64,000 nucleotides of DNA from Thuidium tamariscinum (GCA_947034885.2 OX344750.2:17230053-17294052); one strand, 5' to 3'; shown: positions 46,892 through 59,778, counted from the stretch's first letter. The notes: generated by a model not told the origin, from the letters alone. Numbers and translations: made by a program.

Positions 46892-49201
46892 TGCACATGA
46901 AGAATCAATATTTGATTTGGAACAACCTCCATTGTCAATTATCTACTCAAGTCACTGTATATTAAAATGCTCTATTCAATTCAATATATACAAAAAAAAT
47001 AATACTATTTGACCATATTCTAAGTATACAACATTTTGTGGATATCACCTTGGTTCTAATAGATAAATTCTTGATAATTATACATTGCAAGACATTGACT
47101 TGTTAGTTTTGTAAAAATTTCAAAACTTAAATTCAAGTTCTGTAGGAGTTAACCCTTCAATAAATTAGGGACTTCATCTTTTAGAATTTTCTATGATATA
47201 TTACAATATACAGTTTTAAAGAATACTTTTGAATAAGTTTCTAAACAAGTGTAGCAAATTTTGAATTTGATTGTATCTATACTATTAAACCTTCTATAAT
47301 TGTCACCATAATTTTAAAATGACATTTGAAATTTAAAGTTTTGACTTAAGCAAGATTCAATATTTGACTACAAAAAACATTAGTACAAGTTTGTATCAAA
47401 TTTGTCAAAATAGATTCTAAATGTCATGATTTAATTTGGTGATTTTCATTAAATTTCTTTGTTTACATTAGTGAGATCAAATTTTCAATGCTACTTTAAT
47501 CCCTAAGCACCTCTACACCTCTCATTTTGCCTCTCCAAATTTGAAAATAGCCTTGTAATCCTTGTTTGACTACTATCAGAGCCTGATATTTCTGATATTT
47601 CACCCATCACAATGTTTGTCCCATTCAACCATTTGTTCTTCCTAAACCCTATCACATCTCCAAATGGAGGCGTGCAAATTGATGATGAAAAGTATTTGGG
47701 ATGGTTGCATTGCAACAGGATTTGTTCTATAGGAGAGGGTTCATAAACCGATCAAGCTTTTGCACCTATCCACTAGGAGGCTCTGAAATGGATCATTTAC
47801 TGTGAGAAAATGAATTGTGGGTTACATTGAAGCATGCTAAGACTTTGTTTTCACTAATTGAATGGATGGTTTCAGAGTCCCATTAGGTTCATTCTCAACT
47901 ATGCTCATTCTCAACTATGTGGATAGGTGTCTCCTGATTATATTAAAAATAAGGATTGATTGTTGCACTACCTTCTTTCAAGTGATAAAAAACCCTGAAA
48001 GAATGATTTATTCAACCATCCATTTTAGTTTTTGAAAGGGACACATTTAGAAACAAATTAGATCACTTTTGACATGTTGCACTGCTAGTTTTTGAACCAA
48101 GCCATATTTTTTTTCAAAATGCACATATGTGGGTTTGCAAGGATTTGCAAGGCCTACTGATCACCACTAAGGGAGGAGGCTTGAAAACTGCTCAGGCTTC
48201 AAAACCACTCACCTTCTTAAATGTATATTTCTGGTACATGATACTTTTTGATCTTTGCAGTAATGTACAAACAGTGAACATTTGAGGAGGTGGGCAGTTT
48301 TAGAGCCCTATGCCATATTGACTTCAGAAATTCATAACTAACTCCAAAAAATATGAAATGACTTAGGTTAGATGCGTATTCAAGCAGTCTTTCAAGAAAA
48401 ATTCACTGGAAAATACTTCAAGATGTTTGACCTGCCCAAAATTCTGTTCCAGCCCTTACGTGGTCGGTTTATGGACCTCCTACTCCCTTATGGGACCTAT
48501 GGCAGACTATGTTTGAAAATTCATTACTAATTCAAAAATTATGAAACAACTTGTGTTATAATCCTCATCTATTTCTCCTTGACTAAAAAATGAGTCCAGT
48601 TAAAAATATTCGAGTCCAAGGAAATATGTGAAAAGGGGGAACCAGCCCTTAGATGGTCGCTTTTTGAGCCTCTTACCTTAGTAAGGACTACTTACATACA
48701 ATAAAGACTTCAAATTACGGAATTAGAAGCAAACATTAAAAAAAATAGAGAGAGAGAGAGGGTCAGAGAAAGGCTCTTTGAGACGATTAAGGGTTAAATG
48801 GACCTTCCATATCCTAACCACCATGCAGTCAATACAAGTTGTTAGGCCTAATGACGGCACAACAGGAGAAAACATCGTGTTCTTTATGGAAAGGAATACA
48901 AGGATGTCATTTCTCAAGCGAATCTAAAATCCCAGATATTGAAATAGCAGCAATCGGAACTGTACCACAGAAATGGGCCACAAAAATGATCCCATGTGCT
49001 TACCAGATCGCAAGTAACGATACTTAAGGAGCACATAATACGGAGAAAATAAAACTGGGCTGTAATCTAAAAATGAAGAATCCCTACAAATGCTTACATC
49101 ACCAGATAAAGAGGATAAATGATGACCAGATCAAATGTACAAAGGATAGGGGGAACAAACCTAGTGCAGCATGCCTGAACCATATATAATAGCCTACAGC
49201 A
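46892..49201. other. Intergenic DNA between the transposon and the WDR26-like gene
   Basis: No gene is supported. The region is AT-rich. At about 48290-48690 are two ~190-bp units around AAATTCAT(A/T)ACTAA(C/T)TC and ATATGAAA or TTATGAAA (48328 and 48518). This dispersed repeat is also present at 29270-29410 and near 60570. A short GA microsatellite is at about 48748-48760. The last few hundred bases probably include the 3' UTR of the minus-strand WDR26-like gene. Confidence 0.55.
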
Positions 49202-52200
49202 CTAATCTGTATCAGAGTTGAAGGGCCTCAGATTTTCTAATAGGTCTCTTGTCCCACCATTTACTAGATGATCAATGCCATTAGAAGAGCCTGCTTTCTC
49301 ATCGTGCTTCTCCAGCACAGGTCTGTTACTCAAACCCCATATCCGAATTGTGTGATCGTCACTGGCAGATGCAAACATATGAGGATTCACGGGGTTCCAG
49401 CTTACGCTATTTACAGTGCCTGAATGACCTGACAAAACACCAAGCAATTCACCATTCCACCTGTGCCAGATGTAAACCTGCACCAGTCGCAACAAAAAAA
49501 CACCATAACTTCTCGGCATGTTACCAATCCCTACCTTCACAAACAGAAGCACCAATTCTTCAATTAAACAAGAAAATTGAGAAAACAGGGCAACAAAAGG
49601 ATCCACTTGTACATAGACATGTCAAAACTGCACTCAAACTACAGGACAACGTGAATGAAAAACACCAAAAGAGAGAGAGATAGACGAACCTGAGAATCTT
49701 CACTACCACTGACAATAAACGCACAATCAGTTCCTCCAAAGCAGGACCGAATCACGAATCGCCCTTGCCTATGACCTCTATACTTCTTAGGGAGCTCTTT
49801 TGTAGCTGAGATATCCCATAGATGAATCTCCTGACTCACCAAGTTCACCAACAGATATCTTCCGTTCTTACTGACTGAAAGGGATGTGATGGGCTTTTCC
49901 TCCTCAATGACTCGCTCTGTTTTCTCCTCCAAGTTGTAAATGCGGATATTCTTGTGGTCACAAATGCTTACCTGCCAAGACCCCGCATGAGTTAAAAGCA
50001 CTGACACATAAATTCCTTCATTCAGTGCTGTGTAGGAACTGTGGGAAGCCTTCAATCTAGAACCAACCCGCTGTGAGGCTAGAGAATCCTTTTCAATCAA
50101 AATGACTAACGAACTAACGAATATTATAAAACTAAGATAGGATAAAATAAGGCCATTTCTCACAGGATAAGATAAGAAAATTCTCACAGAATATTTTGCT
50201 TACTAATAGAGTAAGAGGTTGTTTCCAACATTCGCAAACCAACAGTTCAAGTCTCTGGAGATCGAGCAGAGCAGACTCAAATGCTTGTTACATTAGACAG
50301 GACAAAATATTTACCATGTGACTTCCATCAGTCGTAATAGCCAAATCATTGATACGTGGCATCCGGGCACCCTTCCAAGCCTCCAATTCATTACCCTGAA
50401 AAAAAGCATAAAAAAGCAAAGACACATACATGTGGTAGATCAGATATGAAGCGCAGGAATGCTAACGTGACATGGACTCAAGTAAACGACAGTCGAACAA
50501 GCGTGACTACGGTCACTCTGTTGCGGTGAAAACCAGAAAAAGTTCTCGTCTGGAACTGCCACGACAGTTCATGTAAGCCGTCAATATGGGAGGGCTACTA
50601 AACGTGCAGTGAGTGATGGGGCACATTCGGTAATCAGTGGTTCGGGATCCCTCAAACTTGTAAAGGTGATCCGATAAACGCAAGAGCACAAATTATGCAC
50701 CAGATTGATGTATCAAACTCAAAATCCTCATACCTCTAGATCCCACATGTAGATACACTTGTCACCTCCACCAGAAACAAAACGTTGTCCATCTGGGAAC
50801 CATGCACAGGATACAAAGCAGCTATTCGGTTTATCATAGGTGTGTTTGCATTGCCCAGTAGTTGTGTCCCAAAGTTTCACGACTTCCTCATTCCCACATG
50901 TCAGCAGCATGGAGTCATCCGGACTCCAGGCAACAAAAGAAACAGCCTTTGAGTGACCAGTGAACCTGAACTTCACCTTCAGTGAGTCGTCTTCTACAAC
51001 CTGCGATCGCTCCAAAGAGTCATTCACGGTCTACTGCTGAATATAAGCCACTTGATAGATGAAACCAGATCTTAATTATAATTCACGGACGGGTAAAAAA
51101 GGATAATTGGCATAAAGACCAGACAGCTTTCAGATAAAGAGACTAACAAACCTCCCAAATTATGGCTGTGCAGTCTTTAGATGAGGATGCGAGGTAACGA
51201 CCATCATGGGAAAATTGCAAAAACCAGACCTCATCTTCATGCACTTCTAAAACCTGCGCACGTATAATCAACCATGATTTTAAGAAACCAACAAAATCCG
51301 TGTCCTTACTAACCCAAGGAATCCCTGGAAAGCTTTCAAGACTACACTAAAGAATTTTCACTGTCTCGATTACAAAGGAGGGCACCCGTAACCAGTCCAC
51401 TACCATCCTCAACCAAAAAATGAATTGTCGTCTTTGTGAGTACGAGGAGATATAAAAATTATAAGCATTAAACATGCGCCTTGTCATTGGGACCAAAGTC
51501 ATATTGGACATTTAGTCCAGTACCTGCAAAGTCTGAGTTGGGATTTGATCTCGGCTACATCGATGGTCTGCATAAAGGGACAAGACATGATCCAGTGTAT
51601 TATGGTAAACACATGCTTCCCGCTGCACTTGAAGCGCAACTTCAACAAGATGCTCCAATCGTCTCTCAGGCACCATGATTGAAGGTGGAAGCAATTGCTG
51701 CAACTCTTCTAGCAAGCTCTGACGAGATTCTTGCCCAGCACCCTTCCACTGAGCCTTCGCAAGGAGGTCCTCCGGAGAACACACTATGAAGCTGGCCAGC
51801 TGGTGAACTTTAGGAGTACTGACTCCTAGTGGTGATATTTCTGAGCGCAGAGTTTCTAGAGCTGCAGTTGTGTTACTAACCTCTAAAGACTCCATAAACT
51901 TCTGTTGCAATATAAGAAACGATGCAGACTTCAGGGTTGGCTCTTCAAGGACGCCAAGTTCAGATAATGTGGCAACGCATTCATCCCAGCGCCCAGCCAA
52001 GATGTCCTCACGAAACTTCTGCACAGCTGGCGACTGAAGCCGAATTCCTGATTCTTCTTCTAGAGCAGCACCTGCCTGCTTGTAGCCGAGAGCGAAGAGC
52101 GCTTGCTCTATGATTCTCACAAACTCCACCTTCCGTATTTGACCATGAGATCCCACCGTTTCGCCATCATTGGAAGGAATACTTCTGGCCATTAGGGCGG

Positions 52201-52315
52201 CGGAGCCCGTGGCTACCAAACCTGTCCGAGACCCCTCCAGGGGAGTTCTATGACTAGATTTTGACAGCTTCTGTCGCTTCAAGGGGGGTTGCCCAACGTC
52301 GCTATCTCCTCCCAT
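49202..52315 (-). CDS. WDR26: WDR26/GID7 homologue (LisH-CTLH-WD40)
   Basis: Six exons on the minus strand (52315-51524, 51253-51152, 51030-50734, 50395-50315, 49971-49690, 49477-49202) splice in frame with GT-AG sites to 609 residues. A basic PPLKRQK stretch (residues 10-16) may be a nuclear signal. LisH is about residues 63-95 (VRIIEQALFALGYKQAGAAL) and CTLH about 98-155 (QKFREDILAGRWDECVATLS), followed by a CRA-like helical part. A WD40 propeller has repeats ending CTAIIWE, VVKLWD, CIYMWD, EIHLWD, VYIWH and IRIWG. The protein is a subunit of the GID/CTLH ubiquitin ligase, where Gid7/WDR26 helps assemble the oligomer and recruit substrates; in plants the complex exists but its targets are poorly known. 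Exon 3 begins at TVNDSLERSQ because the nearer CAG would add a stop. Confidence 0.95.
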
Positions 52316-55300
52316 GTAAGGGCGTCAACCCGATGGCTAGCCCATGCATGTGAAGGAAAGACGAAGAGGATTGTATTCAAGTCCCGAAACACGCAACCAC
52401 CTGAGATTGAATGACAAGAAGCTACAATGCCCTGTCACAATCAACAATTACGAGTTTCCACTTGTCAGGCTCCATAAACCCACTACCGATTCGCGATTCT
52501 TGAACTCTAGTTCACGTGACATCAGAGGATTCGTCCAGAAAACCCTAGCGACGAGTTCAGGATTGCCGGTCAGGTACAGAGCCACCAACGATATGAACTG
52601 AGAATAAAGATATTCGCACTTCCTGATCCTCAACATTGAAAACATGAAAACGTTGAGAACATAGCCCCTTAAATCTACATGAAGTGAAACTGTTGAGAGA
52701 ATAATGTCAAACGGAAAACACCGTCAAAACTGCAAAGACGATGCGTAAGAGAAATCCACAAGAAAAGAGTCCTGAACATTGTCTCTCAAATTGCCGCGAC
52801 GGCAGACGAGCGATCGCCGACAGGTCAGTAGTCCAACCCGTGATTGCAACAGAGACAATATGCTCGGGAATTCGAAGACGATGACGGCAAAAGCTAACTC
52901 CCATTTCAGTACCGCACTAACCCTAGCCTGAACAGACATTCCAAACTCGAACCCTAACGTGATAAGCACAAAACCGAGAGAATTCTGCCAACCAAACGAT
53001 TAAACTAGAAAATGGCTACTATCACAGCAAAACTGACACGATAGCCGTGCAAATAAGTAAATCGACAATTCAGACTAACGCGGAGGCTATTAGCAAACCA
53101 AAAACCTGAACAGAAACTCTAAATCAAATGTGATATCAGAGGCTTCCACGCCATCACACACAGCCATCAAAACCACAAGCGCCTCAACCCAAGTTACACA
53201 ACACCTCAACACCCTTTCTTAGGCCACAAACAATTAAGAAACGGATCCGCATCGCCGCACACTCCATCCCTGACTCCATCCATCCACAGCTCTCTCTCTA
53301 CTCGACCGACACTATCACGCCATTCCAGACCTAAAGCGCACACACGTCGCAAATCACGGTGACGGCGACGAAGAGCATTTCCGTCCCGCGCACGTCAAGA
53401 ACACGCCGACACCCAAACCACGAAGGAAATGCCGGACGTGGCGGCCACGCTCCCAGAAACGAACCAGAGTGTCAATGCCAACGGGATCCACGAGGGCGAT
53501 GAAAACTTACTGGAGGAGGAGAAAGCGCAGCGGGCAGCAATGCAGTCCGCAAAGCAATTGGCGACGCAAGCAAGCGCGGAAACCAGCGATGCGGCAAACC
53601 AAGGAAGAGAGCGTGCAGCAGGAAACGAGGCAGCAGGAGAGGCAAGAACAAGCGCGAGAGCGTGCGAGCGAGCAAGCTAAGAGAGCACGGAGGGGCTGGC
53701 TGGCTATGGCGGAACTGGCAGCCCAGACGACGGAGAAGAAGAGCAACGCAGAGAAGGCAGAGCAGCACGAAACAAATGAATAAGGAAGATGATCAGCTTA
53801 AACAGGCCATTTGGGCCCCCCTAAAACTGAGCCCCTGGTGCTCTGTATTTCACCCTAACTTAGGCTAGTATTAAGCATTTCCCTATGTATTATGTAAGGA
53901 CTCCAAATAAACAATTAAGCATTTCTTCTCTTAAAATTAGATTGTCTAAATTTCGTTTGGACCTTAAGTAGTGGAAGTCAAAAAAATAATCTTAATTCTC
54001 TTCTACATTTATTGGACATTGGATGAATAAATTATGAATTTTCAAAGTGCTAAGAATAGGTATTTTTAACCCCTAAAAGACCATGACTATGTTTTCACTA
54101 AGACCACTCCAAAACTGCCATTTCTAATACATGTACCAAAACTTAGAAAAAAAATTGTTTTCTGACACATATAACCATTACATCTTGTAGTAAGATTCTT
54201 TGAAAGGATGAGGAAAAAATTTCAGAATTTTTCTACCATGTAGATTGCAAGATTTTAGTGTTTGAAGCTACAAAAAGTCATTTTTTATCATTGCAAAAAT
54301 CCGGGCAGCTTCACTTCACAAGGTCACATTTGTAAGAAAAAAATTTCAAATTGGTTGCAACTCTTTGAATTCATCCTTAAAGGTAAGTTGTCTACGTGCT
54401 CAAAAAATTTCAAATTGTTTAGAATTGTACAACATATGGGGAAAAAAAAGTGAGTAAAAAGAAGTAGAAAATGAGTTAAAATAAAAAATTATAAAAAATT
54501 AATTAATGGAATTGAAAAATGCCAATCCCAATGGTTAAAATGTTGTAATTAAAAAATCTAAACCTACTGCTTTTATTTTTTTCCAAAAATATTAAAAATT
54601 GCATTAAATAAAGGATTTCAAACTTTTTTCAATAGTATAGAGATTCTATAACCAAGCACAAGCTACCCCAAACTAAAGCTCCTCATAACTTTTGACTCAT
54701 TGATTGAAATGAAAAGATTCAAAGCTTTACACTTAGATAAACATCTAATAAACCAATTTCAGAAAAAAAATTCTCAAAAAATCATTTTTAAAGAAGCTTT
54801 TTTTTTTTGGACTACCCACTGAGCAAAGAAAGTGACATATCATGCCATAACTTTTAAACCATGTATTCAAAAAGCTATGAAAATTTATTGGGCCTTAAAG
54901 CTACTCCTTGGGCACACGTTATGTGAAAATTTCAAATAAAATAAAATAAAATCTCCATTTGTAATGAGTTGCCTAAAATTGCTACGTTGCCAAAAAACAC
55001 AGTTTGGTCCTTTAGCGGTTAAAACTAACTCTACATACTTATGAAGTGTAGGAATGTATTTTAAGCAAGAGTTTGTAGAGGTTAACTGTAGCAAGATACA
55101 CTTACCTTAAGAAGATTGTCAATGACCAAGCACATTTTATTTTTTGAATTTTGTACCAAAGATATAATAGCCTATTTTCTTTTGTCTTGAAATTTAGCCT
55201 AAACATCTTTACGAAGCTGAAGCTTTTGGATGCAAGAAAGGGTCATTGAGCAGCTCAACTACACTTCTTTTATAGAAGAGACACTTGCGCTATTTTAGGC

Positions 55301-57074
55301 ACATGTCGAGCAAAACCATGCTTATTGTACAAGTGAGCCGGTTGTTGTTTTGAAAGTTTATCATGATACTATTTACGGAAGCTTTTTTATGTTCAATAAT
55401 TGACTACTTTAAAGGGAGGGTCAATGAGTTGTTTGAGTTTGGAAGACAATAACTACTAGTATGAAAATGATTCACAATGTGTACTTGTTGATTACGATGT
55501 ATTATATCACTCACTCTATGATTGTTTGGCAGATGGTAGAGGTACACTACTACAACCTTCATTGCATCTTGTGCTTCTATTTTCTCGATTTTTGTGCAAG
55601 CATATTCCACTCTTTTAGATAGATGGCTATCTATTTTCGAGTAGATGAGCCACACTTGGCATGTTTTGCATCTCCAATGTCATTAGCTCTTAGTTTGGCC
55701 ATTCATTCTTCTTTGGATGGCACAAAATAATTCTCTTTCCAAATCTGGTTGCCTTGCAATTTAAGTGAGAATTCTATAAACGACAATGATTTGAAAGTGA
55801 TTTGACATTGACCTCAACATTTTCTTCTCTTCATGACTATGATATCTTACATCAACATATAGATTTAAAATCCTTCACACTCATCCCTTCATGATATTTC
55901 ACAGGAGATTGCTTATACTATTTTAGTTGCTTATTTTGGTACAGGTCTGAGCAAGCAATGTAATTATTACAAGTACACAACTTGGATTTCTATAGTGGTA
56001 GACATGATTTTGGGAGCTATAGACGGTGTTTTGGTTCTCTACCATGAAGTAGCAATTGTCGAATTCATATATAAAATGATCCAAATGCTAATTAATTGAA
56101 ATGAAAAATGGTTGCATGCGAAAAGGCTACATATGGTTGATAGGAGTCTTTGCAAGAACTTGCTATGAGACTTGGAATTGTTGCTTTACATGTAATTCAA
56201 ACTTGCCTAGACAATTGTAGGTGTTTTATTCCTACCCTTGGAATAAAGTGTACACAATCGGGTTCTTCTATGTTGTACCTTGATTCTAGTCGGTGTCTAC
56301 CTATGTGTAATCCAAATGCCTTCAAGCAATAGATCTTTCTAACTGATACTCCTACCTTTCCTTCCATTTAATTGATTTATTCACTAAATAACATTTGCTC
56401 ACTACTTTTGTATGAACTCGCATGGCTTTGCCTAATGTTAGTCTACATTTGCAAGTAAATTGTAATGTCTTTTAAAGATATTCTTCCTTCCCTGCCTAAG
56501 AGTGATTCTTGAATTGTAATTTCTTTTGGATAATCCTAATCTATTCTAATTAATTCAATTTTTTCCTTTTTCACACCCAAATTTCTTATGAATAATTTAC
56601 GGAAAAATATCACCTAATATTTTGACCCTTGATTGGTAATATTTCCAAAATTTAGTTTCTAATTCTACTTGATTGGTAATATTTTTGAATGTTACTTTTC
56701 TTTCTATTTCCATTCAAAAATCACAATTCTTCTAATTCCTATCTTAAGATTTTCTCTGATTTTTATCCTAATTATAAAGCAAGTTTTAAAAACAAGCTCA
56801 AATAAATCATAAAAAATTGGAAAAAAATTGGATTTACAAACTTACTTCTATCATGTTGATTCCGAAATCTTCATAAACTCCAAATATTTCTTCTCGATGT
56901 GCCAGTTCCACCTCCATTTTGATAAGTTTGTATATGAAGGTTGTGTTTGGTACACCTTCACGATACCTTGAGGGAGGAGGCCACATCACCAATTGACTTG
57001 CCTTATGTATGTTGATCACTGCACCTTCCATAATTGAGAATTTGGTACCCCTAGTTACTTGGGAGGTTTTGGTA
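52316..57074. other. Intergenic DNA upstream of the WDR26-like gene
   Basis: About 52316-53400 is likely promoter or 5' leader of the minus-strand WDR26-like gene. A plus-strand open frame at 53429-53680 (MPDVAATLPETNQSVNANG...) lies in a GC- and purine-rich block. It is Ala/Glu/Arg-rich with no recognised domain, so it could be a first exon or chance. From 53870 the DNA is AT-rich and holds the TTAA-flanked element 54070-55018. I see nothing coding in 55100-57074. Confidence 0.45.
54070..55018. mobile_element. TTAA-flanked TIR element (CCCCTAAA group)
   Basis: 949 bp between TTAA at 54066-54069 and TTAA at 55019-55022. Ends: CCCCTAAAAGACCA at the left; the complement of the right end is CCGCTAAAGGACCA. 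Non-coding interior. About 54880-55000 (GGGCCTTAAAGCTACTCCTT, then GTGAAAATTTCAAA) matches the right arm of the foldback at 22646-23360, linking the two into one family. Confidence 0.68.
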
Positions 57075-57292
57075 CACTAGAAGAAAACTATATTAAAATC
57101 TGTGAAAACTCGTCATGTAGTTTATGTTGGGTTCTTGTTTCAAAACGCAGTGAAAATGCAGTCAAAACGCAAAAAATGCTTTTTTTGCGTTATTTTGTGT
57201 TTTGACTGCATTTTCACTGCATTTTGAAACAGGAACCCAACATAAACTACATGACGAGTTTTCACAGATTTTAACATGGTTTTCTTCCAGTG
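57075..57292. mobile_element. CACTA-type foldback MITE with 3-bp TSD
   Basis: 218 bp, almost a complete palindrome. It begins CACTAGAAGAAAAC and ends with the complement of CACTGGAAGAAAAC. The arms share AAACTCGTCATGTAGTTTAT and GGGTTC. It is flanked by GTA on both sides (57072-57074 and 57293-57295). CACTA termini and a 3-bp duplication define the CACTA/En-Spm group. The arms are nearly identical, so it is young or preserved. Confidence 0.82.
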
Positions 57293-58557
57293 GTATTTGA
57301 AAAAATCTAAAAATTTTAAGGCTTTGCATCAAGAACTTCAAGGCTTGTGAATATAGAGCCATGATGGTGCATTGAAATGCAATCAAGTAAATTTAGTGCC
57401 AACCCTTATACCCAATAGGGTATGTTCGCACCGGCTGGGTCAGAGGTAGTAATTTGATGGCAGAAGTCAGTCAACATGTGAAGACTAAAGTCACCTGAGG
57501 CAGGCGGGGAAGGTGTGGCGCGTTGGGGCCCATAAGGACGTCAGCGAGATTTTTTTTGTGGTATTGCGTCCGCATAGGCTGAGTTACGAAGTATTGTGGC
57601 TGCAACTTTGAGGGAGAGTTGAAATAATTCTGACCATTTGTCCACACTGGTTGGAAGGGCTCCGCACGACTGTGGCATACTGTTCGGCGACAGTCCTCAC
57701 GATAGAACTGTAGAGCACGCAGAGCTTCGATTTTGACAGGCATTTCTTGCAGTTTTCAGTCGTCGGGATGCTGGAGAAGTGGGTGTGAGGCGGACGCAAG
57801 CACGTAAGAGTTTGCGGAAGTGAGGTGTCAGCGTTTCTTAATTTCGGAGGCCTGAAAAGCTGCGGAGACGACAAGGACAGACTTTGGCAGTGCGTAGTGC
57901 TGTACAAGCTTGAGGGCACGCACAAGGGGATTGCGTCGAGAGGTATGTTTGTTCTATTCGTTGGCAATTGCCACTCCTTCCTGTACGTATCCGTTCTCAA
58001 GGTCAGGTATGTATTGTGTTGCGGAGAATTAGTCCAACTATATTTGTGGTGGCGCGTGCCTCATGCTGCTGTCCTGCATTCTAGGGTTTCTTTTACTTGG
58101 GGAACCCCGTTCACGAACGACATTGGGAGGGCATTTTTGACGTCGGAAGAAAACGCTGGTTCATTAGACGAACACTACATTGAAGAGGTAATGCTGCTCT
58201 GTAGACAGAACTGTCCTTCATTTGTTCTGTTGTGCAAGTTAGAAATGCGCACGCCTTCACAACTGAGAGAATGTTTTCGTCCGCTGCTCGTCATATGCAT
58301 GTTTTTCCATCCTGAATTGACGTGTAAATCTTTCATGTCCCTTCTATGTTGTAGCTGCTTTGTGTGTTGGTGCTTGACCTAATTCAAGGATCTCTCAAAC
58401 TCTGCAGCAGACATAGCCGATGGACATCATACAATCACCGGCGGAGTTTGCATCTATGCTGTCGATGCTACTTCTGTTGCTCCTCACTTGCCAGTGAAAC
58501 CTGAATGACGTAGCGAATGCTACCGTTGGGGACGATGAAGAGGTTAACGACATCTTG
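57293..58557. other. Region upstream of the Harbinger-like gene; possible 5' exons
   Basis: GC content rises from about 57430. A plus-strand open frame at 57825-58382 contains a coding-like start (GGLKSCGDDKDRLWQ and VVLYKLEGTHKGIASRG), followed by a possible GT donor near 57941. A second short open stretch (GHHTITGGVCIYAVD, about 58420-58465) lies further on. I could not build an exon chain that joins these to the transposase frame, and I recognise no domain. Confidence 0.3.
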
Positions 58558-59778
58558 ATGTTCAGCATACCTGAAGAACGACCTCTCAATTTCGTAGCCA
58601 TTGTTGAGGCTGCCATAAACCACTTCCGGATTTGGAGTGGTCTTGTTGCCGTGGACGAAGAACTCGGATTCTGGATCAAACCCCGATCGACAACCTGGTT
58701 CACACGCTTCTTACTGGAAGAGTATGAAGAGGACAAGTGGGTGCAGCTTTTTTGAATGACGAAGAAATATGTTTTCACTTTGGCAAGAATCCTATCTCCT
58801 CACATTCGCAGGCAAGATACGAATTACAAGGCTACGGTGCCCGTGGTTGTCAAGGTAGCCTGCGCATTATTCAAGATCTGCCATGGTGCAAGTCTTCTCA
58901 TTTGCAGTGAGATGTTTGCAATAGGAAAAAGTATCGTGTCTATAGTGTTGAGAGAGGTTGTCTTCGCCATGAATGATACATTTCGCACCCAAATGGCGTG
59001 GCCTTCAGGGGACCAACTACCCAATGTCGTTGCAGACTTCCGAAATCTCTGTGGAATGCTAGCTGCAGCGGGTGTTATCAACGGTACCCACTTTGCAATT
59101 AAGAAACCAACAACGTACAATGCGGAGTACTACTACTACAAGTTTGGTGCATTTGCTATGCATTGTCAAGCGGTTGTTGACAGCCACAGACGGTTTTTAG
59201 ACATTTACATTGGCATGCCAGGGTCCACGAACGACGCACGAGTCCCACGGAGGTCCACTCTATTCACGAAAGGACAAGAAGGCAGTTTATGGGATGCAGA
59301 TTTCTCTTTTGATGGATTCAAGCCCTTCTTGCTCGCTGATTCCGGTTACCCTCTGCTGCCATGGGTCATAGTCCCATACAGACGAACTGGAGCACTGTCA
59401 ATGGCTGAATCGTTCTTCAACAGGAGATTGAGTAAGGGCAGAGCTATCGTTGAGAATGCTTTTGCGTTGCTCAAGTCAAACTTTCGAGAGCTGTAGGAGA
59501 AGTCAGAGCTCAGCCTGGTCTTTCTCCCTGATGTAGCAAATGCCTGTGCTCTGCTGCATAATGTGCTGCTGCAGGGAAGTCATGCCGACGTTGAAAGAGC
59601 GCTAGAGGTCATCCTCTTTGAAAGTCTGACTACGCAACCTCAGCGTGGAAGCCGTGAAGCCCGTCACGACGTGCGGCCCCCGCAAGTACTAGAACGAGCT
59701 GCAGGTGAGGACATTCGAAGGATGCTTGGTTGGTTTCTGTCGCAGCAACGCAAAGCACCCGACATGGACGAAGCTTGA
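58558..59778 (+). pseudogene. PIF/Harbinger-type transposase (HARBI1/ALP1-like), decayed
   Basis: One reading frame from 58558 to 59778 interrupted by two in-frame stops, TGA at 58753-58755 and TAG at 59494-59496. Both segments keep family similarity on either side. The N-terminal part has TTWFTRFLLEEYEEDKW and a helical DNA-binding-like region. The DDE_Tnp_4 nuclease follows: GVINGTHFAIKKP, VVDSHRRFLDIYIGMPGSTN, LLADSGYPLLPW, then NRRLSKGRAIVENAFALLK and VANACALLHNVLL. In active relatives the first block reads I-D-G/C-T-H. Here that aspartate is asparagine (AAC at 59080-59082), so the first catalytic acid is missing. A former transposon gene is most likely; a domesticated relative is less likely because of the stops. 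No terminal repeats or 3-bp target duplication were identified around it. Confidence 0.85.

Noticed and set aside
53429-53868. Ala/Glu/Arg-rich open frames on both strands near 53.5 kb
   Set aside because: The composition is biased, both strands are open and no splice partner or domain was found. Kept only as a note in the intergenic entry.
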